Below, piece by piece: positions 10,308 to 22,204 of a stretch of 64,000 nucleotides of DNA. Below the pieces are notes generated by a model. It was not told where the DNA came from and made no database searches. It saw nothing but the letters and a program-made list of their open reading frames with translations. A program made the translations under genes and the position numbers. The DNA comes from Microcyclospora pomicola (taxonomy: Eukaryota > Ascomycota > Dothideomycetes > Capnodiales), in contig NHNY01000017.1 in the NCBI GenBank assembly GCA_002786065.1, forward strand, positions 248,001 to 312,000, written 5' to 3'. Every line of letters starts with the position of its first letter. The stretch's first letter is position 1.

Positions 10308-12451
10308 TAGAGTATCAAAACATCACGCAGTAACGGCCGTTTTGGGCGAGTTCATTTGGGGACTACAAGCGCCTTTGTCTGCTGGGTATCGAAGCTTGCG
10401 CATACCAGTCAATTTGTGCAAGGCGTTTAGGAGTTTACGACGAAGACTGTTTAATCAGGCAACGGATTCTGTATTTGTGTTCGGGGTTGGGCTGGAGGAC
10501 AATGCAGGTGTGAAACAGATTGAAAAATACCCTATCATGATATTGTTCATAGGCCGCACAGAAACTGATGTTCATCCCTTGGCACTGCCTTACTATTGAG
10601 TAACTCGTTGATATATGTTGGACATAGGACAACGCGAAAAGGATGTATACGGACCGACAAAACGCTCCAACCATCTTCAACCGCTGAACCAATCGAACAG
10701 TCAAGCCTTGACCAGTCTCGAATATATAGATATGTCATGCACACGAAGAGGCACTAACTTAACAAGCCCATTTACACTCAAGTTCCAAGTGTTTCGCATA
10801 CATGCTTGCAGCAACAGCATATCATGACCAAGATACCTACCTCTCCTCCTTCTGTCATCCGCGGCTCCAGCAGCATCTACAATACCTCCGTCGAAACGGA
10901 CGACGGCATCTTCCACACACGGTGCTCTCTGAAGTGGCTCATCGGTTTGCCACGAAGCTGTAGCTGATCTGATTGTCATTACGTTCGAGGAGCCGCGCGT
11001 GCTCTTGCGAATGAAGGACTGCGGACCCGTTGAGGTTTCCACAATCACTTCTTGGACCAGTGTTGAAGCGATCGCACGAAAGGCCTTCTTGAATATGGAT
11101 ATGGCTCGAATAGACGAAGCGCGGGAATTTCCAACAAGAGCAATGCATTTCCTATGTATACGTTGACCGTACCGTACAATGCCGACACAATCTGGGACTA
11201 CTGCTGGTGGTCATGTCCAGGCGAGTGACACAGAAATACGTAGCTTGAATACTGCTTCTTGTATTCGAGCTTTAGTGGTTTCCTGAGGCTCACAAAATCC
11301 GGGTCGAAAGTGAAACGTTATCTCTACTTGGCACGTTAACCTTTGAACGCACAGAGATAAGCATATCTATCTGCAGTCGATGGGTGATGTGTTGTTCGTC
11401 TGAAAATATGTAGAAATAGATATAGGGTTGACCAGTAGGGTACATTATTCTGTCTCCACCCTTAGGAACCTGAAACCGCACGCTGCACACTTGAAACAAG
11501 TCAGCTTTTAGTGGCGCTGCCACGCACCACTAGCCGGATATATGCACTTCTGCACTTGATGCATTGTTATGCTGCATTATAGCTGGTCACTTACTGTCAT
11601 TGGACCCTTAGCTTTGCATCCATGCTGGCGACGTGGACGTTGAGATCGGGGGGCGAAGGGGTGGAGGTGTGTGGAGAGGTTTTCTAGAAGGACAACGCGT
11701 GGAGTCCCAAACTTCAGGTTGGCTTGTGCGTTCGCGCTTCAACTCCACCTCATCTTCACCCTCCTCACGTGAAGACTTTGCTGTCACAAATACACCGCCT
11801 CGACGACGTCCAGGATGCACTGCTGGTCGCAACAACGACTGACATGAATGGCCACCCTGATCTGCACGATCTGGCAGTAGTTAACAGCAGTCAGCTGTTA
11901 GCGCGCGGCCACCTAGACGCCCGGGCCAGGCGCCTAGGAATATGCTTTGTTTCAGGAGTTCGACTTCACACGTCAGCTGCAGCAATCATTCACGGGGCTT
12001 GTGATGGATCTGCTGATATGCGCTGTCTACTGTTGAAGCTACTGTGGCCCAAGACTCTCGGCATCTTGGCCGACCTATGGCACGGTGCCGTGGCCAGGGA
12101 TGGAATGCGTGGCATTCACCGTCTCTGCTCCGGTGCCCTCTACAGCCATGGCTCCGTCCGTGGGGTCTCTGGCATGGGGTGGTAGACACGCGGGTTTGCG
12201 ATAGACCTCGTGTCGGTTAAGTACCGCGGACGGAATGCATTCATTCTCATCATTTGCGACGTCTTTCACTGCAATTCACCTTTCTTATATCCTTGTTCTT
12301 GCGTCCGATTGTGCCTGGTGCCATGTCATTCATTTGAACTGTTATTGTTACTCTCATTGTCAATCACTTTCGTCATATACGATCTTCTCTGCTTAGATCA
12401 TCCCCATCTACACACGACAACAGCGAAGCAGGACTCGCTCTTTACGACATC
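10308..12451. other. Long intergenic region upstream of GH76 gene
   Basis: About 2.1 kb without a supported gene. A minus-strand open stretch at about 10850-11190 reads plausibly (for example IFKKAFRAIASTLVQEVIVE), but it has no clear start or family. Two short inverted repeats lie at 11882-11900 and 11910-11938. Two GTGGAG hexamers at 11661 and 11671 fit the loose CreA consensus (SYGGRG), but that consensus occurs often by chance. Confidence 0.35.
11882..11900. repeat. Small hairpin-forming inverted repeat
   Basis: The arms TAACAGC and GCTGTTA surround AGTCA, about 550 bases upstream of the GH76 start codon. A 7-base arm can arise by chance. Confidence 0.4.
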
Positions 12452-13540
12452 ATGTTTTCCTCTAAAATCATTCAGGCCGCGGTGGCGACCACATTGGCGC
12501 TCGCACACACATCAGCTGCAGCCTCGCTCGACACCTATGTCACTTATGCTGCCGAAGCTGTCTTTGTCCTCAACACCCAATGGTACAACTCTACCACTGG
12601 CCTTTGGGAGGACATGTGGTGGAACTCCGCCAACATGGTCACAGCTTTGGCTGATCTTTCCCTCGCTCATTCCTTTGCCAGTAAAGTTTCCGAGGCCTTC
12701 GTTGGAGTCACTGGTACATTCCCCAAGGCCAAGGAATCTAATGGCGGCAGCTACTTGAACAATTACTACGATGACGAAGGCTGGTGGGCTCTAGCCTGGA
12801 TCAAGATGTATGATCTGACGGGAGACTCCGACTACTTGGACGCCGCCGAGACCATCTTCGTCGATCTACTCGGAGGCCTCGGAGCGACATGTGGCGGCCA
12901 TTGGTGGAGTAAGGACAAGGTGTCTAACAGTCTCATCGCCGACTCCTTATATCTGAATACAGCTGCTGCGCTGGCCAACAGAGTCCCGGGCCAAAAGTCA
13001 TTGTACCAAGGCTATGCTCAGACGCAAGCGGACTGGTTCCTTAAGACCGCTCCGTTCACCTCCGACAACACCTTGCAGGACGGGTACAATGTCGACGGAG
13101 GTTGCGGAGCTGAAGGCGAGGTCTTCACATACAACCAAGGTGCTGCGATCGGAGCGCTGGTTGAGATGCACAAGCTCACTGGCGACGCCGACTACCTCAC
13201 TGTGGCGACGAAGATCGCCAAAGGGACCTTGGCAAACCTGGTGGATGACAATGGCATCCTGACCGAGAAGAATTCGGCCTATAATCCCACCGATGGTGCA
13301 CAGTTTAAGGGTGTTTTCGTGCGCAATCTTGTCGCGCTGCACCAAGCCCAGCCAGACGCTGCATATGTGACGTTCATCCAGAAGAATGCGGACAGCATTT
13401 GGGCGAACGCCAGGGATGGCAACGGGAAGATCGGATATGCATGGCAAGGACCATGGGATGCCGGAAGCGGATCCAGCGCGGCATCGCACAGCTCGGCACT
13501 GGATTGCTTGGTTGCTGCTGTAGCTGTGACTTCAGCTTGA
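12452..13540 (+). CDS. Secreted GH76 alpha-1,6-mannanase-like protein
   Basis: A 362-residue intronless protein of glycoside hydrolase family 76. This family cleaves or transglycosylates alpha-1,6-mannan; fungal members either digest mannan or, like Dfg5/Dcw1, build the cell wall. Residues 1 to about 24 are a signal peptide (MFSSKIIQAAVATTLALAHT, cleavage near SAAA). The paired aspartates typical of the GH76 active site are D107 and D108 in NNYYDDEGWWALAW. Other family motifs are MWWNSANMVTALADL, GGHWWSKDK and FTYNQGAAIGAL. It ends without a hydrophobic GPI-addition tail as long as that of Dfg5, so a free secreted enzyme is more likely, although the C-terminus (DCLVAAVAVTSA) is mildly hydrophobic. 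It converges on the thioesterase gene, 242 bases downstream. Confidence 0.88.
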   Translation: MFSSKIIQAAVATTLALAHTSAAASLDTYVTYAAEAVFVLNTQWYNSTTGLWEDMWWNSANMVTALADLSLAHSFASKVSEAFVGVTGTFPKAKESNGGSYLNNYYDDEGWWALAWIKMYDLTGDSDYLDAAETIFVDLLGGLGATCGGHWWSKDKVSNSLIADSLYLNTAAALANRVPGQKSLYQGYAQTQADWFLKTAPFTSDNTLQDGYNVDGGCGAEGEVFTYNQGAAIGALVEMHKLTGDADYLTVATKIAKGTLANLVDDNGILTEKNSAYNPTDGAQFKGVFVRNLVALHQAQPDAAYVTFIQKNADSIWANARDGNGKIGYAWQGPWDAGSGSSAASHSSALDCLVAAVAVTSA

Positions 13541-13782
13541 TTGAGCTGTGGGGAAGCGGGGGCGAGTCGTTGAAACAGAATGAATCGAATCGAATTATAG
13601 ATAGACATTTAGAGGGCCAGGACCAGGACCAGGACCCATGATACCCGGATAGGCCAAGATTAGCTTTACGAATCCAGATTTCCTAACGGAAGTCCAATTT
13701 CATTTCTCTAAGCTTCTCACATCACACATCTCCCTAGTAATGCGATCGCCTCTAGATTCAGACGTGAACATCATTCAATTAA

Positions 13783-14325
13783 TCACAACTTCGACTGCGC
13801 ATCCTTATCCCAGCCCACCTTCGACGCCACCGCCGCCTTGTTATGATCGCACGTACTCACAATAACGCCATCGCGCTCTCTCCGCAACGTGCCCTTAAGC
13901 AGCGCCAGCGTCCGCCCCAGCTGCACGACCTCACACTCCAGCAACAAGCGCTCGCCCTCGGGCGCCGGCCGCAGGTAATTGACCGTCAGCACGCGACTGA
14001 CGCCCGCGTTGAGCCAGAACCCGTCGCGCCCGATCGCCTGCGCCGCCAGACTGGTGCACACGTCGAAGATGGTCGCCTGCGCGCCCCCGTGCAGGTTGCC
14101 GGACGCGTTGCACAGCGAGCGGTCGACGGTGAAGGCGAAGACGGCGACCGCGGTCTTGTGGTCTGCGCCGACCTCGACGGAGCGCAGCGTGCATTGCTTC
14201 TCCAGGAAGGCGGACGTGAAGCGCTGGTCGTCCGGATTGCGGATCGAGAGGTAGGCGTTGATCCGCTCGGATGGCGAGAGCTTCTCTAGGTTGCCGATCT
14301 CGAGGATGTTGCGTGGTGGTGCCAT
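13783..14325 (-). CDS. Hotdog-fold acyl-CoA thioesterase (PaaI/THEM4-like)
   Basis: A 180-residue intronless protein with a single hotdog domain. Such enzymes hydrolyse acyl-CoA or aryl-CoA thioesters, usually as dimers or tetramers; the true substrate cannot be read from sequence. The diagnostic segment is NLHGGAQATIFDVCTSLAAQ (about residues 78-97), where HGG and the following acidic residue form the active-site region. It continues into VLTVNYLRPAPEGERLLLEC and LLKGTLRRE, both typical hotdog strands. No targeting signal is obvious, so it is probably cytosolic. The coding sequence is strikingly GC-rich compared with its flanks. Confidence 0.82.
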   Translation of the reverse strand: MAPPRNILEIGNLEKLSPSERINAYLSIRNPDDQRFTSAFLEKQCTLRSVEVGADHKTAVAVFAFTVDRSLCNASGNLHGGAQATIFDVCTSLAAQAIGRDGFWLNAGVSRVLTVNYLRPAPEGERLLLECEVVQLGRTLALLKGTLRRERDGVIVSTCDHNKAAVASKVGWDKDAQSKL

Positions 14326-15094
14326 GGTGGGAATTTTGCTACTGGATTCTTCTGGGACAGTAGTGATTTAATCTTCACCCGTGATTTTGACTTCCTTGGA
14401 CAGACTGGAACCTAACATCTATCAATGTGCCGTGAGTTATTATGTGCGTCAGGACATGCAGTCCGGCGAATGCGCTCTGTTCGGGATGTAGCGTCTTGTT
14501 TCTATCAATAATGGCCTTCCTCAATTTTAGTATACTACTTTAGCCGAGGATGACGCCGCGGCACGCCGACGACCTGCCTCCTATGAACATCGTTGTGGGA
14601 ACAGAGTCGACGTTCTTTCCTATCGTGGCAATGATAAGTCCACGGACTACAGTACCGAGAACATCTAGAATTGAAAGTCCACTGGTAATCCTGCTTTGAA
14701 GTTGTTCACATGTAGTGTTTCGATTCACTCGATGACGATCGACATACTCTACCCCAGCACCATCTTGCCGAACTCCAGACTGGCGGCCGGGGAAGTGTGG
14801 GGCGAATCGACAAAGTTTGCTAATGTGAAATGCAGGTATGACTGGCGGTTAGCGATCTGTACATATCGGTCGGGCACATGTGCGCCCTGTATCCGCCTCA
14901 AGATGCTTTCTTGTTTATCGTCCTCGACCGTCGTATGTCCGTTGTTCTTGGTTTCGTACCATCCCTACCCCTCCTACGCCGGTGTCCTTAGGGGTCTGTA
15001 TCCCGCCGTCTCAACGTACCTATGCCGATGGGAGCACCTGCATGATATATCCTATAGACCGCATATTGGATACACATCTCAATGCCAAGAGGCG
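14326..15094. other. Divergent intergenic region
   Basis: It separates the divergent thioesterase and EamA transporter genes and should carry both promoters. A frame in phase with the transporter is open back to 14696, but its residues look non-coding and the family does not need them. Confidence 0.4.
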
Positions 15095-16797
15095 ATGAGT
15101 TTCACCAGTGCGAAGACGGACGAGGCATCATACTCAGCATCCGCCAATGCCCTGAAGTCACCCACGATCAATGGTGAGAATGCTGAGCTACCCGGCGACG
15201 ACGCCACCAAAGCCCGATACTTGACCACCGGCTATCTGCCGGCTCCATTATCAGGTCCAATCAGGCCGTTGTCACCGGACACGCTCTCCATCTTCTCGGC
15301 GGACGAGTACGACCAAATTGGTCCGGGAAGAACGACGACGACGCAACTCGAGACGATTCGTCTGAGAGACTCTTCGTGCTCGCCGGCACCGTCACCGCGG
15401 CTGCGAGGATGGCGAGCTCGACTGGCTGCCTCGTGGGTCCGCGACAAGGCGCTGTTCTACATGCTTGGCGCACAGGTGTTCGGATGTCTCATGAACGTCA
15501 CCACTCGATTACTGGAGATTGAAGGAAACAAAGGCAAAGGCATGCATCCCTTCCAGATCCTGTTCGCGCGCATGGGTATCACGGCCATTCTTGCTTCGGC
15601 ATATATGTAAGTTCGTTTGCGACGGATGTTCCACGGTCTACATTGCATAGCTCATGCCTAGTGTGCTCTGAACTCTTCCCCCTTTAACGTGTTGCAACTA
15701 TCTACTGATCGCCGCCCTACAGGTATTCCCGGAAAACGCCACATTTTCCGTTCGGCGCAAAGGAGGTCCGCTGGCTCCTAGTTGCGCGAGGCTTCTTCGG
15801 TTTCTTCGGCGTCGTCGGCATGTATTGGAGTCTGCTGTATCTCCCACTCGCGGATGCCACAGTGATCACCTTCCTCAGTCCTGCGCTGGCCTGTTTCGCC
15901 TGCTCCGTCTTGCTCAAGGAGCCGTTCACCCGGATCGAGCGTATCTCTGCCATAGTGTCCCTCGTCGGAGTCGTGCTCATCGCTCACCCCACGACACTCT
16001 TCGGCATCGGCGGTAGCGCGTCACCCGAGGTCCCTGCTAGTGGCAACACCGATGCCAGCGCTCCTGGCATAGCTGTAGACTCTGACGCATCCAATTTCGA
16101 CAACGTAACTCCAGAGGAACGCTTGTTCGCCGTGGGCATTGCCCTCGTCGGCGTCATGGGCGCCGCGACCGTCATCACCATCATCCGCTGGATCGGTCGA
16201 CGGGCACACCCCTTGATCAGCGTCAACTACTTCGCGACCTGGTGCACCTTCATCAGTCTAATCGCGCAATTCGCCGTTCCAGGAGTCGGTTTCCTGCTTC
16301 CTGCGGACCTCAAAGATTGGGCCTACCTGTTTTTCCTAGGGACCTGCGGCTTCATCATGGTAAGTTGAACCCGGTCCTCTTGATACAAGATCTCGCCAGA
16401 ATGCAGGCAGATCCAAAGACTGACGATCGATCTTCACATCGTGTAGCAATTCTTCCTCGCCTCGGCTCTCTCGTATGAGAATTCGTCGCGTGCGACCAAC
16501 ATCACCTACACGCAGATGCTGTTCGCGCTGGGCTTCGACAAGCTGATCTTCGGCAACACGCCGGGCCTCATGTCGATCATCGGCTCATCGCTGATCCTCG
16601 GCGCGGCCATCGTCGTGGCCATGCAGCGGAGCAGTGTGCAGAAAGCGTCATTGCACGCCGAGGACGATCACGACGAGATGGAGAGAGGGCCTACAGATGG
16701 TCTGAGCGAGCTGCCATTGAGAACGGGAGAGGTGGTACGCGGACAGGCGCAGATGCCGATGCAAGTGCAAGATGTACAGCTGAGAAGTCTGGGTTGA
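15095..16797 (+). CDS. EamA/DMT-family membrane transporter
   Basis: A 499-residue drug/metabolite-transporter superfamily protein with two EamA repeats, about ten membrane segments in all. Exons are 15095-15606, 15723-16359 and 16447-16797. The introns, 15607-15722 (116 bases, GTAAGT...CTACAG) and 16360-16446 (87 bases, GTAAGT...GTGTAG), agree in phase. The N-terminal 120 residues are soluble, Ser/Thr-rich and probably cytosolic. The first EamA repeat includes MLGAQVFGCLMNVTTRLLE and GFFGFFGVVGMYWSLLYLPL. The second starts at about residue 340 and includes GIALVGVMGAATVITIIRWI. The C-terminal tail is charged. Relatives are nucleotide-sugar, triose-phosphate or SLC35-like transporters at the plasma membrane or secretory pathway. 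The substrate is unknown. Confidence 0.85.
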
Positions 16798-17386
16798 AGG
16801 CGGAGACTTATGCTGGGCTGCCCGAAGATAGATGAACGATTGAAATGATTGAAATGTACATATGTACGTACGAATTTCTGTGTAGCTGATGGCTCATGTC
16901 ATTTCGAAGGTTGTCTCGTTTGCCAAAGGTCCACGATCTCGGTGATCTGCTAGCTTCTCGTCTCATCAATAACAACGAGAGGTGTGGTGATGATGCTGGT
17001 ATGATTGCGTCTGCAGTGTTGTCTCTATAATGTGCAACGTATCTGCGGTTCTCGTTCCTTGCTTTTGAGTGACATTGTCGTGTTTCGTAATGTCGGGTCA
17101 ATTTCTGATGACCCGAAAACCCGCTGGAGAAGTAAACGAACCGCCTGCCGTGCCCACTACATGTCGTCATTTCGCCGAGCCACTTGATGCATTGAGGCTC
17201 ATGCAGGCTTGACACACTTGTTGTGCTCCGTTCCCATGTCATTTCTTGTAAATGTGATGAAGGATGTGAATTGTGCATCCGGATGGGTCTCTTGGGGTCG
17301 GGTCTGATATCGACAGTTATTCGATCGCTGTCAAGCAGCACATAGCACAACTCAATCCTACCAGAGCGGTGGTCCACTCTCGCTTC

Positions 17387-18653
17387 TTACCTCGCCCCAA
17401 CTAAGCCGAGGGACACGGTATGCGCGGAGGTGATGATTCGTGTCCGGAACCTGTGCATGTGCTGGGCTTCCAACGTGGAAGGATTCGAGAGAATATGCGA
17501 GGCTTCAAGCCGCTGCGCCATCTCACAGCCTCGATGCGCGAACGTCTCATCCGGGGCGGAAGTCGCACATCCTAGTCCCAGCAGCAGGAGAGCCGCTACG
17601 GTGCAATAATCGTCCGGCAGCCGATCCACGTCGATTATGGTCCGCGCCTCCTGGAGGAACTGCGGACTCAATATTCCAGCCTGTTGGTCAAAGGAGGCAA
17701 ACATCTGCTTTGAACGGTCGTCAGTGGATGTAGAGAGTCTAGGGGTGGACTGATCCATACACAAGCCACAAATAGTAATGAACTGGCCATCAATCTTGAG
17801 CAAAATCGAGAATGCCGAGCGACCAAATCCATCAAAAACAACTCAGGGTCAAAGTAGTAGCTGCTTTGATCGACCGTAGCAAAATAAAGTGAGATGGCTG
17901 ACGCTGCGAGTTCATCTGTGACGGGTACGTGAGTCCAGAAGGCGATGCTGAGGTTTGGTAGGAGTTCGGCATGGCCTGGTAGAGTGTCGGTAAAGCGCGA
18001 GGTTGGCAAGTTGAATTGTGGCATTGGTACGCTCTGATAGCCCTCCCCAAGTTGTGGGCTCGGGAAGATATCAGGTCCGGACACCTCTCCATCGGACTCT
18101 ATCGAATGGTCATTCATGCCGGAACACCGCTCAGGCTGAGCCAAGGATTGCTGTGCATTCGGCCAGGGCATGGCACTGGTGGACGGGGGCTCAATATACG
18201 AGGAGGAACTACCTGTCGTTTGGGCAACAGCATAGTTTCTGACGTACTGGATGATCCCCTCGTCTGGCATGGTGGTCAACGAATGCAGGATGCCCCTCAA
18301 ATGTTCATTTCTCGCCTGCAAATGCCCATTCTCACGTCGAAGTGCCATGGCTCGGGTCTCTCCATGGTCCTGTGTGTCGTACACGCACCGACGACCACTG
18401 TTGTGACACGTTGAGCACGTCGGCCGTGACGCATCACACTGGAAGTTAAATCAGTGAGACATGTAAAAATTGGGCGGTTTGAGCGGCTTTGGCGAGGGGG
18501 ACTCACGCCGACCTTTCGGCTCCGACAGGCATTACACGCAACGCGCACGATGGTTCGCAGCGGCTTTTTTTTGTTACGATCGGATGATGGACCATCGTTA
18601 TCATGATCGATATGTTGGTTGGGAAGGTGGTGGTGTTGTTCCCGGCGAGACAT
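17387..18653 (-). CDS. Short Zn2Cys6 fungal transcription factor
   Basis: A predicted 380-residue regulator. Its DNA-binding cluster is complete: C40, C43, C50, C57, C60 and C67 (CNACRSRKVG then CDASRPTCSTCHNSGRRC), spaced C-x2-C-x6-C-x6-C-x2-C-x6-C. An intron (18506-18439, 68 bases) splits the cluster between residues 49 and 50. A leucine/arginine-rich coiled-coil-like stretch follows (MALRRENGHLQARNEHLRGI). A second intron (17760-17705, 56 bases) joins SSLLFVAC to MFASFDQQ. The start of a middle regulatory region is seen (FYFDPELF-like, then AALLLLGLGCATSAPDE), but the frame stops soon after GCEMAQRLE, where related proteins usually continue for several hundred residues. It is either naturally short or truncated. 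The target genes are unknown. Confidence 0.7.
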
Positions 18654-20261
18654 GTCGTCTGGCGCTCTGGCTGCGGATCTCCTCGTGCGTCGGCTGAGCG
18701 GGTGGATGTGGAAGCTGCAAACGCGAAACCTTGCGGGCGTCCTGTGATTCTACTGGCTCACCAACACCGCCAGACTCATAGCCGCAAGCAAAGAGGGGGA
18801 CAATGGTGAACGTGTTGACAGCAGGCTCATGTAGGAGCAGCGCTTGAAGGACTATCCGGCCACGAACGCGGCTAGACAGGAATGCCCCTAGACTGGACGT
18901 CCCCTGGCGAAAGCAGCAATATTCGCCTCCGTCACGGATCATCTTCTGCTGCACTACTACGTAACCTCCAGCTTGAGTGTACACAAATTCCAACGAGAAC
19001 TCCCGGGGTCCTCCTGCAAGCAAGGGCTGCTTCTGTCCTTTCCGGGGATGGCTGAGAGGCTGTGGACCTCCACTGGCATATAAAGCGATGTCAAGTGCCT
19101 GGCCGAACGACAGCTTCAGTGATAAGCTCTAGTCAATCACTGGCCAAGACTGGTTGAAATGTGGAACTATCAGTTCGGAGCATTGTCCGACTCCGACGAC
19201 GGCGACGGCCTATCCACCTCCTCCGCGATCTGCACAGGATAAGGCTGGATGACGAGCCACGCTGTGTTTGTACCTTCATCAACCTTGACGAACGGGTGGC
19301 AACATGCACGGGCGCTTGCCTATTCGAATACACGACAGGAGGACTCTCCGATATAGCATCAGCCATGAGGCTCTTCAAGCCTGACATGAGGCGCGCCGGA
19401 TAGAGCTACCGACTGGACTGCGTCTAGGTTTTTTTCAATTTCGAGACGACATTGCCCAAGGGGGATCGTCTCAAAACTCTCGACCGTATCACGGTTCTTA
19501 CCGGAGCACTCTCAATGTATGACTATTTCCCCGAAGTGCTACGCTGGGGAGATCTGAGGCAGGTCCACTGGCCTCCACGTTAGTCACCACCAATGACGGG
19601 GGTACATCGAGATCGCGATCTCAAATTATGTCTTGCAGCAGTCTTTCTCGACGCCGTTCTTGGCTGGTCTCAACTGCATTGCATTGTATTGCATAGCACA
19701 AAATCTCTCGATCATCAGCCCAACCAGATCATTGCTTTGAACCGGCTCTGGGAAGAGAGTATGCGAAGCACAAGCATGCACCCGGTGTCACCTTGCTCCC
19801 TCATCGTCACTGTGAGGTCTGTGGCACATGTTCTGTCAAATACGGCAATGATCAGCATGATGCAGTCGGGCTGATCCTTTGGTAAACTGCAGGATGGAGG
19901 TAGTCGTCGAGAAGCCTGATGCTTGTTAGGGTCTGTAGGGTACAGGTTGAGAGTGTGCTGACTATAATGACCATGAGCTGGTCAAATTCTCAACATACCT
20001 GAGTCGCACCTCTCACACGGACGAGCACAATTTCAATGCAGCAACATGAGCAACGGACAAATTGGCGGTGTTCCGGCAAGACAGGGTGAGCTTACGTTTG
20101 GCAGTCGCTGGCTACCTTAAACAACCCACCGTCGCTCAACTTTGCTCCCCATCCCACGTGGCCTATATCGCGTCAATTGACAAGCGTCAGCTTGTATCAA
20201 ATCACTTAGGAGCCTCTTGAATCTCTACACAGACAAGAAGTGTTTCCGGCTACTGTGGTCA

Positions 20262-20555
20262 ATGGTTGGACAATTTCGCGACTTCATCTTCGACTCCATC
20301 CACAGTCCCATCCACAAATTCATCCTGGTGCCATTAGAGACAGCGTAAGTCCCACAACACCAACCATGTTTGCATGTGAACAAACTGGCAAAGCTGCACG
20401 TTTGGCATACTTTCCTCTACTATTCGCTCCAGTGCTGATATGGAGCCTGCAGTGCGATCAGTGCCGCGGCTGTAAGACTAAGTATGAGATGGATCTTCCC
20501 TACTCTTCATACAAAGTCTCGGCGTATGCCGACCACTCCGGCGGACTTACAATAA
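20262..20555 (+). CDS. Possible 61-residue two-exon peptide
   Basis: The ATG at 20262 opens a frame that reads MVGQFRDFIFDSIHSPIHKF and runs into a GTAAGT donor at 20345. An acceptor (GCCTGCAG) at 20452, preceded by GCTGAT, restores the frame (AAISAAAVRLSMRWIF) to a stop at 20553-20555. The splice signals are good, but the product is short and unrecognised, so it may be chance. Confidence 0.25.
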
Positions 20556-21639
20556 TGTGTATTGAAACTTGAAGACTTGGCATACCCACATACTCAAAGT
20601 CAGACAAATGCGTGGTCCAGCATATGTAGCCTATCTGGATTCCCAAGTCGAAGTGGACATGAATCTGGGTAAAGCAATGGAGCATCACCATCCGAGTGAC
20701 TGGATCTGGGATCACAGCGGTTGTACGCCCGATGACGAACAGTGTCCATTGCAGCCACGAGCAATCCTTCGGTGCCACAACATTGCACACCGACGCAGAA
20801 CAACGGCATAGCGCTAGTTTCTACCGAAAAAGCCATCGCCGTTCGAAATCAAACATCCGAGTGGCAAGATTCACAGCTGGTCTCGTGGTAGATCCAGCTT
20901 CACTCTCCGTCGGCAAGCCAACGTGATGTGCCCGCTGGATTCCTTCTGGCCGATCAATGATCGGGGAGGGCCAGCAGGCGAGCCAGACACTCCGGAAGAA
21001 TCGTGCGGTGTACGAAACATGTACACGGCGAAATCGTGATGCAGCTACAGCAACGCAAGACTCAAGCCATGATATCTTATGTCTTTTAGCCGCTTAAGCC
21101 TCGAAATATCCTGTGCCCACTCTAGAGCTCGTGTTCGGATCAGATCAAACCAAATGCACGGTGACAAGCGAGCGCCGACGACTAGGAAGCTGCAGGTGCA
21201 GTGTACGGTTTCCTGAGTTGAAATACAAGACATCTTAGCGAAGGGTGATTCCGATTACCATCAAGTAAGGAGCTGGTGAGGATCATATCCAATCTGCTAC
21301 CCTAGCACTCCAATTGCCTCACGCATACCTGCCTGTACTCATCAACGATCCCACGAATGTAGCTACGTGTACCTCTTCGTCCTGCATATGCGCACAAAAG
21401 ATTCTTAGTCAGGTGTCAGGTCGTCTTTCAACTTTCAGGGACCAAAGCGTTCACAGCGGTATCGATCGCTATTGCTCAGTTACTACGACACATAGTGTCT
21501 AGCATTGCCAGCCTTACGAAGATAGATCGATCGATGATCCGCAGTGCCACTTTGCACGCGAGCTTTGAGGCGTCAGACGGGGTTGAAGCAAAGCAGCCTT
21601 CATCGATGCGCATCTGTCGACCCAATCAAAACGAACATC

Positions 21640-22204
21640 GCGATGGCGGCCGCAACTCGAGTGCACGAGATTGCATCAGCGAAGCTGAAGCCATTCGTCA
21701 GGGAGCTAAAGTCCAGCAAGGAAGCTCAGAACAAAGCTAACAGCATGGTACTGTATCAGCGACCGACGCCGCAGCTCCACACGCCGATTGGCCCAATCAT
21801 CACAAGCGGCGAAAAGAATGTGCATATGACGATTGCAAAGCGTGTTTCCGCATACCCGTGTAGCACAATCAGCATGACACATGCTTTGTGGCCAGTCCTG
21901 AGGGGTGCGCAGATCGTGGCAAGGGGGATCTTTGACGCGACCAAGGTCCCGAGAGCTCGGTCATGCGCCTGCAAGTCGCGCATACAAAATCGCGTCTGGA
22001 ATGAGGGACTTCGATGCTCGATACATCTGCTGCAGCAAACTCACACATAGCTTACGTAAACTGCATCTCGTGCACCTCAGCGTGAAGGAGTTGCGGGGAG
22101 ACGTGCATCAGAATGGTCGATTCAAGAAGTGGCGCTGCGTGGTCATCGATCCGGCGCGTCGGGACGGAGTCCGTGGGGTCCGTCAGGCGGCTGGCGAGGC
22201 TTGA
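21640..22204 (+). pseudogene. Possible remnant of an unidentified gene
   Basis: The last part (about 21990-22204) reads like real protein: LRKLHLVHLSVKELRGDV followed by GRFKKWRCVVIDPARRDGV. The region before it reads plausibly in a different frame (KLKPFVRELKSSKEAQNKAN). No splice pair that I can see joins the two frames. A decayed gene or an unrecognised intron are both possible. I cannot name a family. Confidence 0.25.

Noticed and set aside
10939-11148. Minus-strand frame near 11 kb as a small gene
   Set aside because: The most protein-like text lies in a different frame without a convincing start, splice sites or family.
12210-12758. A 182-codon plus-strand frame overlapping the GH76 start
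   Set aside because: It lies in the pyrimidine-rich leader and reads the GH76 exon in the wrong frame.
18601-19023. A 140-codon minus-strand frame upstream of and overlapping the Zn2Cys6 gene
   Set aside because: It overlaps the regulator's first exon in another frame and shows no domain; probably its promoter and 5' leader.
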